DNA from: Acetoanaerobium sticklandii
GTDB lineage: Bacteria > Bacillota > Clostridia > Peptostreptococcales > Filifactoraceae
Assembly (NCBI RefSeq): GCF_000196455.1
Contig: NC_014614.1
Location: 2,306,001-2,370,000 of the forward strand
Direction of reading: 5' to 3'
Length of the DNA: 64,000 nucleotides
Positions 34,682 through 42,460 of this stretch are shown in pieces. Every line of letters begins with the position of its first letter. The stretch's first letter is position 1. The notes under the pieces were generated by a model. The model was given only the letters and a program-made list of their open reading frames with translations, was not told the origin of the DNA and did no database searches. A program made the translations under genes and the position numbers.

Positions 34682-35446
34682 TTAAGTCATAGCCCTAATA
34701 GCACCATCTCTGTATTCATTAGGACTTAAAATGATTGGCATATTGCCCATATCTATAATACTTCTACCTCCGGCTACAGAGCTTGAACTATTTGGCAAAA
34801 TAAAATTGTCATACATAGCTCCTTGGCCTGCAACTTGCTTAACTATTGCCACCTTATAGCCATTTTTTCTTATTTTGTCGTAAAATTTGTACTTTTCTGT
34901 ACATAATTTGGAGTCCATAGCCTTTAGGTACAGTCTTACATCCTCTAAAAAATCATCACAAGCTTTATGACACTCTATAATTGCTTCTCTAACTACGCCT
35001 TTTCCCTTATATAAAACTAAATCGAAAGAAATAATGTAATCGTTTTCAGAAGGAGTACCTGGTCTACCTAGTTTTAGCCTTTCAGCTAAAATTCCTTCAG
35101 ACGAACCAAACTCAGCAACTTGAGTACCTTCCTCATCTGCTCCAGTTATCATAACATAAGCCCCAGTAATAGTGTGGGTGATACCTTCTCCTAAATTTCC
35201 AAGTACCTTTACAGATATAGGTAGAATATCCATAATACTGTTAGTCCAAATATTATGTTCCCTAGGCTTAATTATTTTTACTGAAATTTCTTTTATCGAT
35301 GGATATTTAGTTATAATATTGTCAATCTTGGATAAAGAAAAACTTAAGCAACTGTCATTAATTTTTGCTTTTTCTGCAAATTCTACTTTATCTACATGAT
35401 AAGATCTAATGACAAGTTTTCTTAAATCAATTTCGTTTGTCAGCAT
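34682..35446 (-). CDS. prdD: Proline reductase accessory protein PrdD (PrdA N-terminal-domain homologue)
   Basis: The 254-residue protein aligns with the PrdA segment ahead of the self-cleavage site: TGADEEGTQVAEFGSSEGIL matches TGTDEDGVQIGEFGSSEGEL, and QVAGQGAMYDNFILP matches EIMGQGAMHDNLILP. It ends DGAIRAMT, matching DGGIHALT of PrdA, whose next residue is the processed Cys. I start at MLTNEIDLRKL behind AAGGTGA; upstream TTG codons overlap the palindrome. It lies between prdB and prdE. Function unknown beyond membership of prd clusters. Confidence 0.88.
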   Translation of the reverse strand: MLTNEIDLRKLVIRSYHVDKVEFAEKAKINDSCLSFSLSKIDNIITKYPSIKEISVKIIKPREHNIWTNSIMDILPISVKVLGNLGEGITHTITGAYVMITGADEEGTQVAEFGSSEGILAERLKLGRPGTPSENDYIISFDLVLYKGKGVVREAIIECHKACDDFLEDVRLYLKAMDSKLCTEKYKFYDKIRKNGYKVAIVKQVAGQGAMYDNFILPNSSSSVAGGRSIIDMGNMPIILSPNEYRDGAIRAMT

Positions 35447-35466
35447 ATTATTCACCTTCATTTTTA

Positions 35467-35500
35467 TTCTAAACAAAGGGCATATGCCCTTTGTTTAGAA
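35467..35500. repeat. 34-bp perfect palindrome between prdB and prdD
   Basis: The sequence TTCTAAACAAAGGGCATA and its exact reverse complement form an uninterrupted palindrome centred on CATATG. It begins 10 bp past the prdB stop and ends 20 bp before the prdD start. As RNA it folds to a 15-bp stem with a 4-nt loop. No T run follows, so it probably protects the prdC-prdA-prdB mRNA or reduces read-through into the accessory genes; a protein-binding role is also possible. Confidence 0.8.
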
Positions 35501-35510
35501 ATATAATCCA

Positions 35511-36239
35511 TTAAACCTTTGCTACGTACTCGTAAGGTAGTGGTACTATTTTTCCTGCACTAGGAATCTCAACTAATTGCTTTAGAGAATCTGTACAAAT
35601 AGCTTTTTGCATTTCTGGATTATTAGGCTCTCCAGCATTAGCACCCATAGGTACTAGTGGAGCAACAGCTCTTGGAGTTCCATTTTGTCTTACAACTGGT
35701 GGTAATGCTGCTATAATTATTGTAGGAATACCCGATTCCTCAATCGCTCTCTGCACTATAACTGCAGAACGATGGCAGGTACCTCAGCCAGCTGTTAGAA
35801 GAACTGCATCTACGCCTTCTTCTTTAAGTTGTCTAGCTATCTCAGGACCAGTTTCTTCTGAGAATTTCTTTTGGTCTCCACCACCACCCATGAATCCTAT
35901 GTTTATAGGAGCTAGAGCTTTAATGAATCCTTCTTTAGCTAATGTTCTCATTGGATCTATTGGGAACATACAGTTGATGTCTTTGTTTACATCTCCATTA
36001 TCATAACCTCCGTGAGATACCATCATATCATTTACAGATGCATCTCCTGGAATAACTCTGAAAGAAAAGTCTCCTGCTAGGTTAAATCTCTTGTCAGCTT
36101 TCATATGAACTCCTGCTGCTGTAACAAGCGCAACAGTCATGTCTTTTAATTCTTTTGTTACTGGTGTCCACACTGGTGGTGGTGTAATAGGTACATAAAT
36201 TTCAGATTGTAATCCTTTTACTACAGTCAAATCAGACAT
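35511..36239 (-). CDS. prdB: D-proline reductase selenoprotein subunit PrdB (UGA read as selenocysteine)
   Basis: Selenoprotein subunit of D-proline reductase, which reductively opens D-proline to 5-aminovalerate. A single frame of 242 residues is interrupted only by TGA at 35784-35786, codon 152. Reading it as Sec gives AG-U-GTCHRSAV, a UxxC redox motif found in PrdB, and the downstream 90 residues continue with normal family sequence to a TAA stop. A bacterial SECIS-like hairpin follows the UGA. The gene overlaps the small upstream ORF by 8 bp. Treating the UGA as stop would give two false fragments. Confidence 0.96.
35744..35772 (-). promoter_or_regulatory. SECIS-like hairpin in prdB
   Basis: Starting 11 nt after the UGA, TCGTTCTGCA pairs with TGCAGAGAGCGA (10 bp with a 2-nt bulge) around the 7-nt loop GTTATAG. 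Distance, stem length and a G in the apical loop agree with bacterial SelB-binding SECIS elements, which lie inside the coding region. Confidence 0.75.
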
Positions 36240-36492
36240 TCATCTTCCTCCTTTTATCTTTATTCTTTTGGATATTACTCAAATATTTTTCATTAACTTC
36301 ATCACTTAATACTTCTATAAAACTCATGTTCATAGCAACCTCTAGACCAATTTCAAGAGGATAGTCAGTAATGAGCATTCTTTTAGGGACTTTCAGAAAG
36401 CCTAACCTTCCTTTAAAATCTACCGATACAGAACAATCATCAAAATCTACAATGATTCCTTCCATATATATGATTTTGTCTCCATATTTCAT
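36232..36492 (-). CDS. Small conserved protein between prdA and prdB
   Basis: An 86-residue soluble protein with no recognised catalytic motif: MKYGDKIIYMEGIIVDFDDC at the start, a beta-rich central part and a Lys/Arg-rich tail. It has its own ribosome binding site and overlaps the prdB start by 8 bp, a sign of translational coupling. Small ORFs occupy this position in other prd clusters; I believe it may belong to the CBO2463/CBO2479-type family but cannot confirm this here. A chaperone-like or regulatory role in making PrdB is conceivable and untested. Confidence 0.75.
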   Translation of the reverse strand: MKYGDKIIYMEGIIVDFDDCSVSVDFKGRLGFLKVPKRMLITDYPLEIGLEVAMNMSFIEVLSDEVNEKYLSNIQKNKDKRRKMNV

Positions 36493-36522
36493 ATAATCAC
36501 CTTTTCATTTTAAAAGAACGGT

Positions 36523-38412
36523 TTATTTATCTGCCTCATAGATTTCTTTTCTCTTCTTGCTCATTGGTAGAACTTGCTCATTTGGAAGTAGAGTAATTTC
36601 TTTTCCTGCTTGCTCTTCGATTAAATCCACGTTGTTTTCTTTAACGTTTTTGTTGAATTTTCTCTCAGCAACTTTTACTTCTTCTTCAGCTATTGCTGCT
36701 TTAAGCATAGCAACTGCTCTTATAGCATCTTCTGGGCAAAGAGTGTTGTTAGAAAGAATTTCATTTTCTATACCTTGCTCAGATTTATTGTTATCTACCA
36801 TGTATTTCATGTATTTGTTTCCAACAACTAGAGCTCCCTGAACAGCACAGAATGACATTCCAACAACTGGAATTCCTCTCATACCAACTTGCTCATGGTG
36901 GCTAGCAAAGTCTATATGGTTGTTTCCGAAACCTTCAGTTGTGATGAAAGCTCCCTCTACATCCATAGTTTCAACTAACATACCTAGTCTTTCTGATACG
37001 TAGAACTTCTCAGCGTTAACCTGAGGAGAACCAACAAATACAACACCTGCTAAGTCAAATTCTTCGTCATTCATAACTTCAATTACTAGAGGCTCTCTCC
37101 AGTAATGTCTAGAGTTCTCTTTTGATGCAGGTCCTATACAAGTAAGTGCATGGATTCCTCCATCAAGTACCTCAAGAGGTGAAAGAACAACTGGAACGTT
37201 TCCAAGGTCAACGTTTGGCTTTGCACCTATTACTCCTACTGGCTCTACAGGAAGGATTAGGTTATCATGCATTGCGCCTTGTCCCATGATTTCTTTGATG
37301 ATTACAACTTTCTTCTTGCCAGGTCTTCTGTACTGAGCTAACTCTTCAGTTTCAACTACTTCAGAATCATCAAGCTTCTTAAGAGCTTCTCTGATTTCTT
37401 GAGTGATGAAATCAGTTGCTTTATGAGCAGCAAGTGGTCCTGGTCTTTCCATGTTAGTACCAGCTTTTATAGTAACTTGAGTCTTGATAAGGATTTCTCC
37501 TTTATCAGGAGCTCCAGGTCTTCCCCACATGATGTTTGCATCAAGTTCACCTTCAGATGAACCAAACTCACCGATTTGAACTCCATCTTCGTCAGTTCCT
37601 GTAACCATTATTATAGCTCCATCGATAACACGAGTAACACCTTGTCCTATTTTTCCGTCGCCTTCTTTAGTAGCTATAGGCTGAACGTCCATAATAGTTT
37701 CGCTGTACTTGCCGTAATCAGCTGGAGTAATGATTTCTACTTTGATATCTGTAACTAGGTTGCTTACTTTTACAGCATCTTCGCAGATATTTTCTCTAAT
37801 GTAAATAGTGTTATTTTCAATTTTTGTCTCAGGTCCAAATTCTACCTTCTCAATTTTGAAATGCTTCTTTTGAAGTGTTCTTACAAGCTTTGGCTCTCCT
37901 GCTGGTGCTACTACTTGCTCTGTAGCTGATGCTACTGGCATAGCTACTCCTGCTGGTGCTGCAGCTGTTGGAGCAACTACTCCCATTTGTCCTGCAATTG
38001 TTAAAGGGATTTCAAGATTGATATCTTTTCCTTCTCCAATATGAATCTTAAGCATTGAACCAGTCACATTTGCTACTGGCATAGCAGCTGGTGCTACCTC
38101 TGCTACAGGAGCTTCTACTGGTGCTGAAGCTTCTTGCTTAGGTGCTTCTTCGCTTATAGAATTTACTCCCTCAAGTAATTCTGGAGTAAGTGGAGTAAGT
38201 GAATCAGCTGTTTTAACTAATTTCGCTCCTAAAACCTCTCCTATTTTAAGGCAGTTAGCAGGAATAGTTAATAAACCTGAATCCTCCAAGTCACCAAATA
38301 TAGCTGGATCTTCTAAATTACTAGGTCCAATTACTGTACCCTCTTCTGCACGACAACATAAAACGGCTAAATCATTAGCATGCTCTTTCGCACTTTCTAA
38401 AGTTATTGACAC
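36523..38412 (-). CDS. prdA: D-proline reductase proprotein PrdA
   Basis: Pyruvoyl-containing subunit of D-proline reductase. The 629-residue proprotein is cleaved between Thr424 and Cys425 (by my count) in HALTCIGPASKE, the Cys turning into the N-terminal pyruvoyl group of the small subunit. This is known chemistry for the enzyme. Residues about 85-185 form an Ala/Pro/Val-rich linker separating an N-terminal domain from the catalytic core. Conserved motifs include EFGSSEGELDANIMWGRPG and MGQGAMHDNLILP. It lies 32 bp after prdC and 30 bp before the small ORF. Confidence 0.97.
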   Translation of the reverse strand: MSITLESAKEHANDLAVLCCRAEEGTVIGPSNLEDPAIFGDLEDSGLLTIPANCLKIGEVLGAKLVKTADSLTPLTPELLEGVNSISEEAPKQEASAPVEAPVAEVAPAAMPVANVTGSMLKIHIGEGKDINLEIPLTIAGQMGVVAPTAAAPAGVAMPVASATEQVVAPAGEPKLVRTLQKKHFKIEKVEFGPETKIENNTIYIRENICEDAVKVSNLVTDIKVEIITPADYGKYSETIMDVQPIATKEGDGKIGQGVTRVIDGAIIMVTGTDEDGVQIGEFGSSEGELDANIMWGRPGAPDKGEILIKTQVTIKAGTNMERPGPLAAHKATDFITQEIREALKKLDDSEVVETEELAQYRRPGKKKVVIIKEIMGQGAMHDNLILPVEPVGVIGAKPNVDLGNVPVVLSPLEVLDGGIHALTCIGPASKENSRHYWREPLVIEVMNDEEFDLAGVVFVGSPQVNAEKFYVSERLGMLVETMDVEGAFITTEGFGNNHIDFASHHEQVGMRGIPVVGMSFCAVQGALVVGNKYMKYMVDNNKSEQGIENEILSNNTLCPEDAIRAVAMLKAAIAEEEVKVAERKFNKNVKENNVDLIEEQAGKEITLLPNEQVLPMSKKRKEIYEADK

Positions 38413-38444
38413 AAGCCTTCCTCCTTATCTAAATTATAATTTTT

Positions 38445-39731
38445 TTATTTATCAGTTCTTCTAACAAGTCTTTGTCCTGCTGCTCTAAGTACATGGTCTG
38501 TACTGTGATATGTTGGAACTCCTAACCTAGGAGCTACTCCCATAACGGTATTCGTTCAGTCTCCGCAAGTACCTGTCAAAAGAATTTGTATACCTTTTTT
38601 CTTCATGCTGATTACTTTTTCAGCTTGACCAGGGCATATTCCTGGGTTATCGCAGCGGTATCTTCCATCTACCTCTACCATTCTCTTACATTTCTCTACA
38701 GCTACAACCTCTGCACCCATTTCTTTAGCGATTTCTCTTAGTCTGTCTTCTTGGGCTCCGCATTCGCAAGCCAGTAGACCAACTTTTCTCTCGTCATGTA
38801 CAAAAGGCATAGCTACTAAAATTCCACCTGTTGTTTTTGTTATCGGAGCATCTTCTTCTACATGTCTTCCAGTAAAAGGTCCTCCCATAACAATTTCGCC
38901 GTGAGGATTCATATATCCACCACAAAGATCAATATATTTTTTTACACTCTCGCCTACAGGTACATCCATAAATACTTTTCCATCAGTAGCATCCATTACT
39001 CTTCCAGCAACAGTTATATCTTTTGTGATATATGGCTTTCTAAGTTCTATTGCATTTACAATATGCTTTAAAGTCTCTACATTTTGAATAACAGCATTGG
39101 CAGCCTTTGGTAACTGTCCTGGCTCTAGAAGAACTCCTAAGATATCTCTTACTATTGCTCTTTCATCTCCAGCAGGATACATATCTGGAAGAATCTTAAC
39201 TTCTATATCAGGCTCAAGCTCGCAAGCTGTTTTAAGAATTCTTAGAGCTTTTCTGTGCTTTGCTTTCATCGCTATGTATGCCTTAGATGCATTTGTGATT
39301 TCTTTTACGTATTTAAGACCTCTTATTATAAGCTGAGGATCTTCTTCCATTAGCTTTATATTGTGACCTAGTACAGGTTCACACTCTGCTCCGTTGGCAA
39401 TAACATATCCACCTTCAAGGTTTACGTTAAGCTTTACATGAGTAGGAAAGCCTGCTCCTCCTGAGCCAACTATTCCAGCTTCCTGGATAGCTTCAATGTG
39501 GGTATTTGTATCTTTAATCTTTACGAATTCATCTGGTTGATTTTCGTCTGCTTCAATAATGATTGCAGTTTCATTTACAGCTTTTACAACACCATAAACG
39601 CTTGAGTGAAGATTTGCTCCTAAACCATTTGGTTTAGCAATCAATTCTCCTTTTTGAACTTTTTGTCCAGCCTCAACTATACTTTGGCATGGTGCGCCTA
39701 CATGCTGTTTTAAAAGTAAAACAATATCCAT
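38445..39731 (-). CDS. prdC: Proline reductase electron-transfer selenoprotein PrdC (UGA read as selenocysteine)
   Basis: RnfC-like protein thought to carry electrons to proline reductase. The SLBB/NuoF-type segment IVGSGGAGFPTHVKLN lies near residues 70-85, and a Cys-rich tail follows (CECGAQEDRL, CKRMVEV, CDNPGICPGQ). The frame is stopped by TGA at 38556-38558 but continues for 36 codons to TAA at 38445, with CGD-U giving a CxxU redox motif. Total 428 residues with Sec at 392. I start at MDIVLLLKQHVGAP, 7 nt after GGAGG; an ATG lies one codon earlier. First gene of the operon. Confidence 0.92.
38519..38533 (-). promoter_or_regulatory. Possible SECIS hairpin in prdC
   Basis: CTCCTA pairs with TAGGAG around the loop GGT, starting 22 nt after the UGA. 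An alternative GGAG/CTCC pairing overlaps it. It is weaker and further from the UGA than the prdB hairpin, so the exact SECIS fold is uncertain. Confidence 0.45.
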
Positions 39732-39768
39732 CATTTCACCTCCTTCAACTTTGTTTGTTAATAAACAA

Positions 39769-39784
39769 AGCAAGTACCGTGCCA
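39769..39784 (-). promoter_or_regulatory. Sigma-54 promoter of the prd operon
   Basis: On the minus strand TGGCACG-GTAC-TTGCT matches the sigma-54 consensus (TGGCACR-N4-TTGCW) perfectly, with GG and GC at -24/-12 positions. It lies 38 bp upstream of the prdC start codon. An adjacent sigma-54 activator gene (prdR) and upstream palindromes complete the regulatory set. Confidence 0.92.
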
Positions 39785-39888
39785 AAAAATAAACAATTGA
39801 TATTTTTTTATTTTAATTACCTTCAAATCCAGAATTCTAGCTATAAATTTTATTTATTGCGATTATAATAATTACTTATCTCAAAAAT

Positions 39889-39936
39889 AAAACCTCTATG
39901 TTGATGTCAGTTTTCTGACACTAACTTAGAGGTTTT
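39889..39936 (-). terminator. Hairpin after prdR with a PrdR-type site in its loop
   Basis: AAAACCTCTA (39889-39898) pairs with TAGAGGTTTT (39927-39936), and the inner TCAG/CTGA arms continue the stem. On the minus strand the stem ends in TTTTATTTTTG. It is 90 bp after the prdR stop and probably its terminator. One enhancer palindrome (39905-39920) lies in its middle. Confidence 0.7.
39905..39920. promoter_or_regulatory. Palindromic enhancer site 1 (proximal) for the prd promoter
   Basis: TGTCAGTTTTCTGACA, an inverted repeat with TGTCAG/CTGACA arms, about 120 bp upstream of the sigma-54 promoter. Distance and symmetry are typical of an activator binding site for a Fis-type helix-turn-helix. 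Confidence 0.8.
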
Positions 39937-39986
39937 GTTAAAATTAAAACGTAACGAACTTAAAATCAATGCATCAGAGCAATTTG

Positions 39987-40002
39987 TGTCAGTTTTCTGA
40001 CA
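39987..40002. promoter_or_regulatory. Palindromic enhancer site 2 for the prd promoter
   Basis: Identical 16-mer to site 1 (TGTCAGTTTTCTGACA), 82 bp further upstream, about eight helical turns away, so both sites face the same side of the DNA. Confidence 0.8.
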
Positions 40003-40004
40003 CA

Positions 40005-40020
40005 TGTCAATTTTTTGACA
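40005..40020. promoter_or_regulatory. Palindromic enhancer site 3 (distal) for the prd promoter
   Basis: TGTCAATTTTTTGACA, a variant of the same palindrome starting 18 bp after site 2 begins and ending 5 bp from the prdR stop codon. Confidence 0.75.
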
Positions 40021-40025
40021 TATGG

Positions 40026-41780
40026 TTATAAGTATTGATTTAAGTCATAAAATTTGATTTTATAGTAGAGAGTACTTCTAGGAATATCCAGCAGTTTAGC
40101 CGCTTGTTGCTTGTTATTCCCACACTCTTTCATTGCATCATGAATCGCTTTTATTTCAGTTTTTCTTATAAGGTCTGTTAAACTCTTTTCATTTTTTATG
40201 TTTATTGTTTTATCTTCCTTGTTATTTATATATTCAGGGAGAGTATCTATTTGAATTTCATTATTTTTAGAAAAAACAACTAAATGCTCTACCATATTTT
40301 TAAGCTCTCTTATATTTCCTGGCCAGCTATAGTTCATGAGCATATTTAATATTTCAGGAGAAATATTTGGAACCTTCATATGATTTTCCCTACAAAATTC
40401 TTCAATAAAAAGCTTAACAAAAAGTGGAACGTCTTCTATCCTGTCGCTTAAACTAGGAAGCTTTATGTTTACAACATTTAATCTATAGTAAAGGTCCTCT
40501 CTAAATGTTCCCGACTTTACCATATCTTCTAAATTTCTATGAGTAGCGGAAATTACTCTCACATCGAGAGATATACTCTTATCTCCACCCACTCTCATAA
40601 GCTGTCTTTCTTGAAGTACTCTAAGGAGCTTTGCCTGCATATGAAGAGGCATATCACCTATTTCATCAAGAAAAAGTGTTCCTCCATTTGCTATCTCAAT
40701 TTTTCCTATTTTCCCTTTGCTAAGAGCCCCAGTAAATGCACCACTTTCATAGCCGAACATCTCACTTTCAAAAAGACTCTCAGGTATAGCACTGCAGTTT
40801 ATAGCTACAAAAGCTCCTTCTCTGCCACTTGACTGATGTATAGCCCTTGCAAATACTTCTTTACCAGTACCACTTTCACCACTGATAAGCACACTACTGG
40901 TCGTCGATGCAACCTGATAGGCTCTATCTATAGTATGAGTCATTATTTTACTTTTCCCAACTATATTGCCAAAGGAAAATTTATCTTCGTTCATTTTTCT
41001 AACTTCTACTTGAAGATAGTCTAGCTTCTCTTTAGTGAATTCAAGTTCTCTGGATAGGTTTGTAATTTCTGACACATCTCTCTCAGTAGATACTACGCCG
41101 ATTAATTTGCCATTTTTAATAAGTGGAAGAGCACTTATATTTACATAAGTATTTTTTCTAGGGCTGTGGATGATGTTTTCCACAGGTTCTTTGCTTTTTA
41201 GCACATCTAATAACAAAGCCGTAGGGAAAAATTCCTCAAGCTTTTTACCAATAATTTCTGATTTTTTTATTCCGTAAAGCTTTTCTGAGCCTCTACCCCA
41301 AATGCAAACCATTCCTTTATTATCTATTATGCATATGCCTTCATGAACGTTATCCCATAACAGCTCATACAAATCTTCATTTGCTTGAATTTTAGGATAT
41401 AGCTTGTACACTATGTCCTGAGTTCTAAGTACCCCTACTAGCTTTTCATCATCTAAAACAAATACTCTATCTACTTGATTTTCCCTCATTATGTCTTTTG
41501 CCATAAGAACTGTATCTTCTACATTAAGATAAAAGGGCTTATTAGCCCTGATATCGAATAGTTTTTTTTCTGAAAAGCTTTGACTTAATGAAATTTTTAT
41601 TATATCGTCAAATTTTATATACCCTGTAAGCTTTTCATGGTGTCTTACTATTACCTCTTTGAGATTATTAAGAGCTATATGCTCTACGCATCTTCTAAGA
41701 GATATGTCTGAGTCAAACACTATAAAATCCTTTGACATTATTTCCTTGACTTTAAGACGTTTAGTTTGGTTAAAAAACAT
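40026..41780 (-). CDS. prdR: Sigma-54-dependent activator PrdR
   Basis: Enhancer-binding regulator of proline reductase genes; in C. difficile PrdR responds to proline. The 584-residue protein has two CBS domains (about 10-60 and 75-125), a PAS domain (about 138-240), an AAA+ domain with Walker A GESGTGKE (about 305-312), the sigma-54 contact loop ESGAFTGA, Walker B GGTLFLDEIGD, and a C-terminal Fis-type helix-turn-helix with NNKQQAAKLLDIPRSTLYYKI. The CBS pair, often a nucleotide or metabolite sensor, may add an energy input. It ends beside the enhancer sites and lies 34 bp after prdX. Confidence 0.94.
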   Translation of the reverse strand: MFFNQTKRLKVKEIMSKDFIVFDSDISLRRCVEHIALNNLKEVIVRHHEKLTGYIKFDDIIKISLSQSFSEKKLFDIRANKPFYLNVEDTVLMAKDIMRENQVDRVFVLDDEKLVGVLRTQDIVYKLYPKIQANEDLYELLWDNVHEGICIIDNKGMVCIWGRGSEKLYGIKKSEIIGKKLEEFFPTALLLDVLKSKEPVENIIHSPRKNTYVNISALPLIKNGKLIGVVSTERDVSEITNLSRELEFTKEKLDYLQVEVRKMNEDKFSFGNIVGKSKIMTHTIDRAYQVASTTSSVLISGESGTGKEVFARAIHQSSGREGAFVAINCSAIPESLFESEMFGYESGAFTGALSKGKIGKIEIANGGTLFLDEIGDMPLHMQAKLLRVLQERQLMRVGGDKSISLDVRVISATHRNLEDMVKSGTFREDLYYRLNVVNIKLPSLSDRIEDVPLFVKLFIEEFCRENHMKVPNISPEILNMLMNYSWPGNIRELKNMVEHLVVFSKNNEIQIDTLPEYINNKEDKTINIKNEKSLTDLIRKTEIKAIHDAMKECGNNKQQAAKLLDIPRSTLYYKIKFYDLNQYL

Positions 41781-41814
41781 TAATTAACGCCATCCTTTTT
41801 AATATCATTTATAA

Positions 41815-42303
41815 TTACAGCTCAATTGCCTTAAAAGTATTACCATTTGCCTTGACTATTTTTTCAAGATCCTCATACGAAAGCACAACTGTAGCGCTGT
41901 TGTCATTTGGGTGAACTGCTACACAGCTTCTTCCTACAAGATTTTTATCAAATACTACTTCAACTTCTGCAGTTTCATCGTTTAAAACTCCAAACGGAGA
42001 TACTGCTCCCTTAGTTAGCTTTAAATACTTTTGTAATCTATCTTCTGAAGCGAAGCTGAGCTTTGTAGAGCCTATTTTATCTTGAAGTGTTTTCAAATCA
42101 ATTTTTTGGTCCTTATCTGCTACTACTAGGTAATGCTGTCTGCCTTTAGCATCTCTTAGAAATAAATTTTTTACAATGTAGTCTACATTTTCAATATCTA
42201 TTTTTTCCATTTCTTCTATTGTATATACTGGATCGTGTTCTATAAGAGTGTAATTGATTTTTAGTTCATCTAATTTAGCAATTACTGCTTGTTTTGCATC
42301 CAT
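41815..42303 (-). CDS. prdX: PrdX / ProXp-type aminoacyl-tRNA(Pro) deacylase
   Basis: Free-standing YbaK-like editing enzyme; the C. sticklandii PrdX protein is known to hydrolyse Ala-tRNA(Pro). The 162-residue protein shows the family pattern IEHDPVYTIEEM (about 21-32), VKNLFLRDAKGRQHYLVVADKDQKID (about 45-70) and the closing loop LTKGAVSPFGVLND. I start at MDAKQAVIAKL, 7 nt after GGAG; an ATG two codons earlier is too near the site. It lies between proS and prdR, which fits because the adjacent ProRS lacks a cis-editing domain. Confidence 0.93.
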   Translation of the reverse strand: MDAKQAVIAKLDELKINYTLIEHDPVYTIEEMEKIDIENVDYIVKNLFLRDAKGRQHYLVVADKDQKIDLKTLQDKIGSTKLSFASEDRLQKYLKLTKGAVSPFGVLNDETAEVEVVFDKNLVGRSCVAVHPNDNSATVVLSYEDLEKIVKANGNTFKAIEL

Positions 42304-42392
42304 GTCCATTCTCCTTTATAGTTCAATATTTTTTTAAATATGGCTATATCTCTACCTGTAGAATACCAAAAAGGAAGAAATTATACAAGCTA

Positions 42393-42436
42393 AAGGACAC
42401 TAATCGAAGCATTCACATGCATCAATTAGTGCCCTT
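42393..42436 (-). terminator. Hairpin after proS
   Basis: AAGGACACTAATCGA pairs with TCAATTAGTGCCCTT with one mismatch. It lies 25 bp after the proS stop and before prdX. No long T run follows on the minus strand (TTTAGC), so it may only partly terminate. Confidence 0.65.
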
Positions 42437-42460
42437 AAATTTAATATTAATTATAAAATT

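Noticed and set aside
34196..35446. prdD/prdE as a frameshifted or nonsense-broken single gene
   Set aside because: The two are separated by a proper stop, a new ribosome binding site and a new ATG, and the break coincides with the PrdA processing site.
35511..35786. prdB as a pseudogene broken by a nonsense codon
   Set aside because: The only interruption is TGA, at the position of the known Sec in PrdB, with a SECIS-like hairpin and intact sequence after it.
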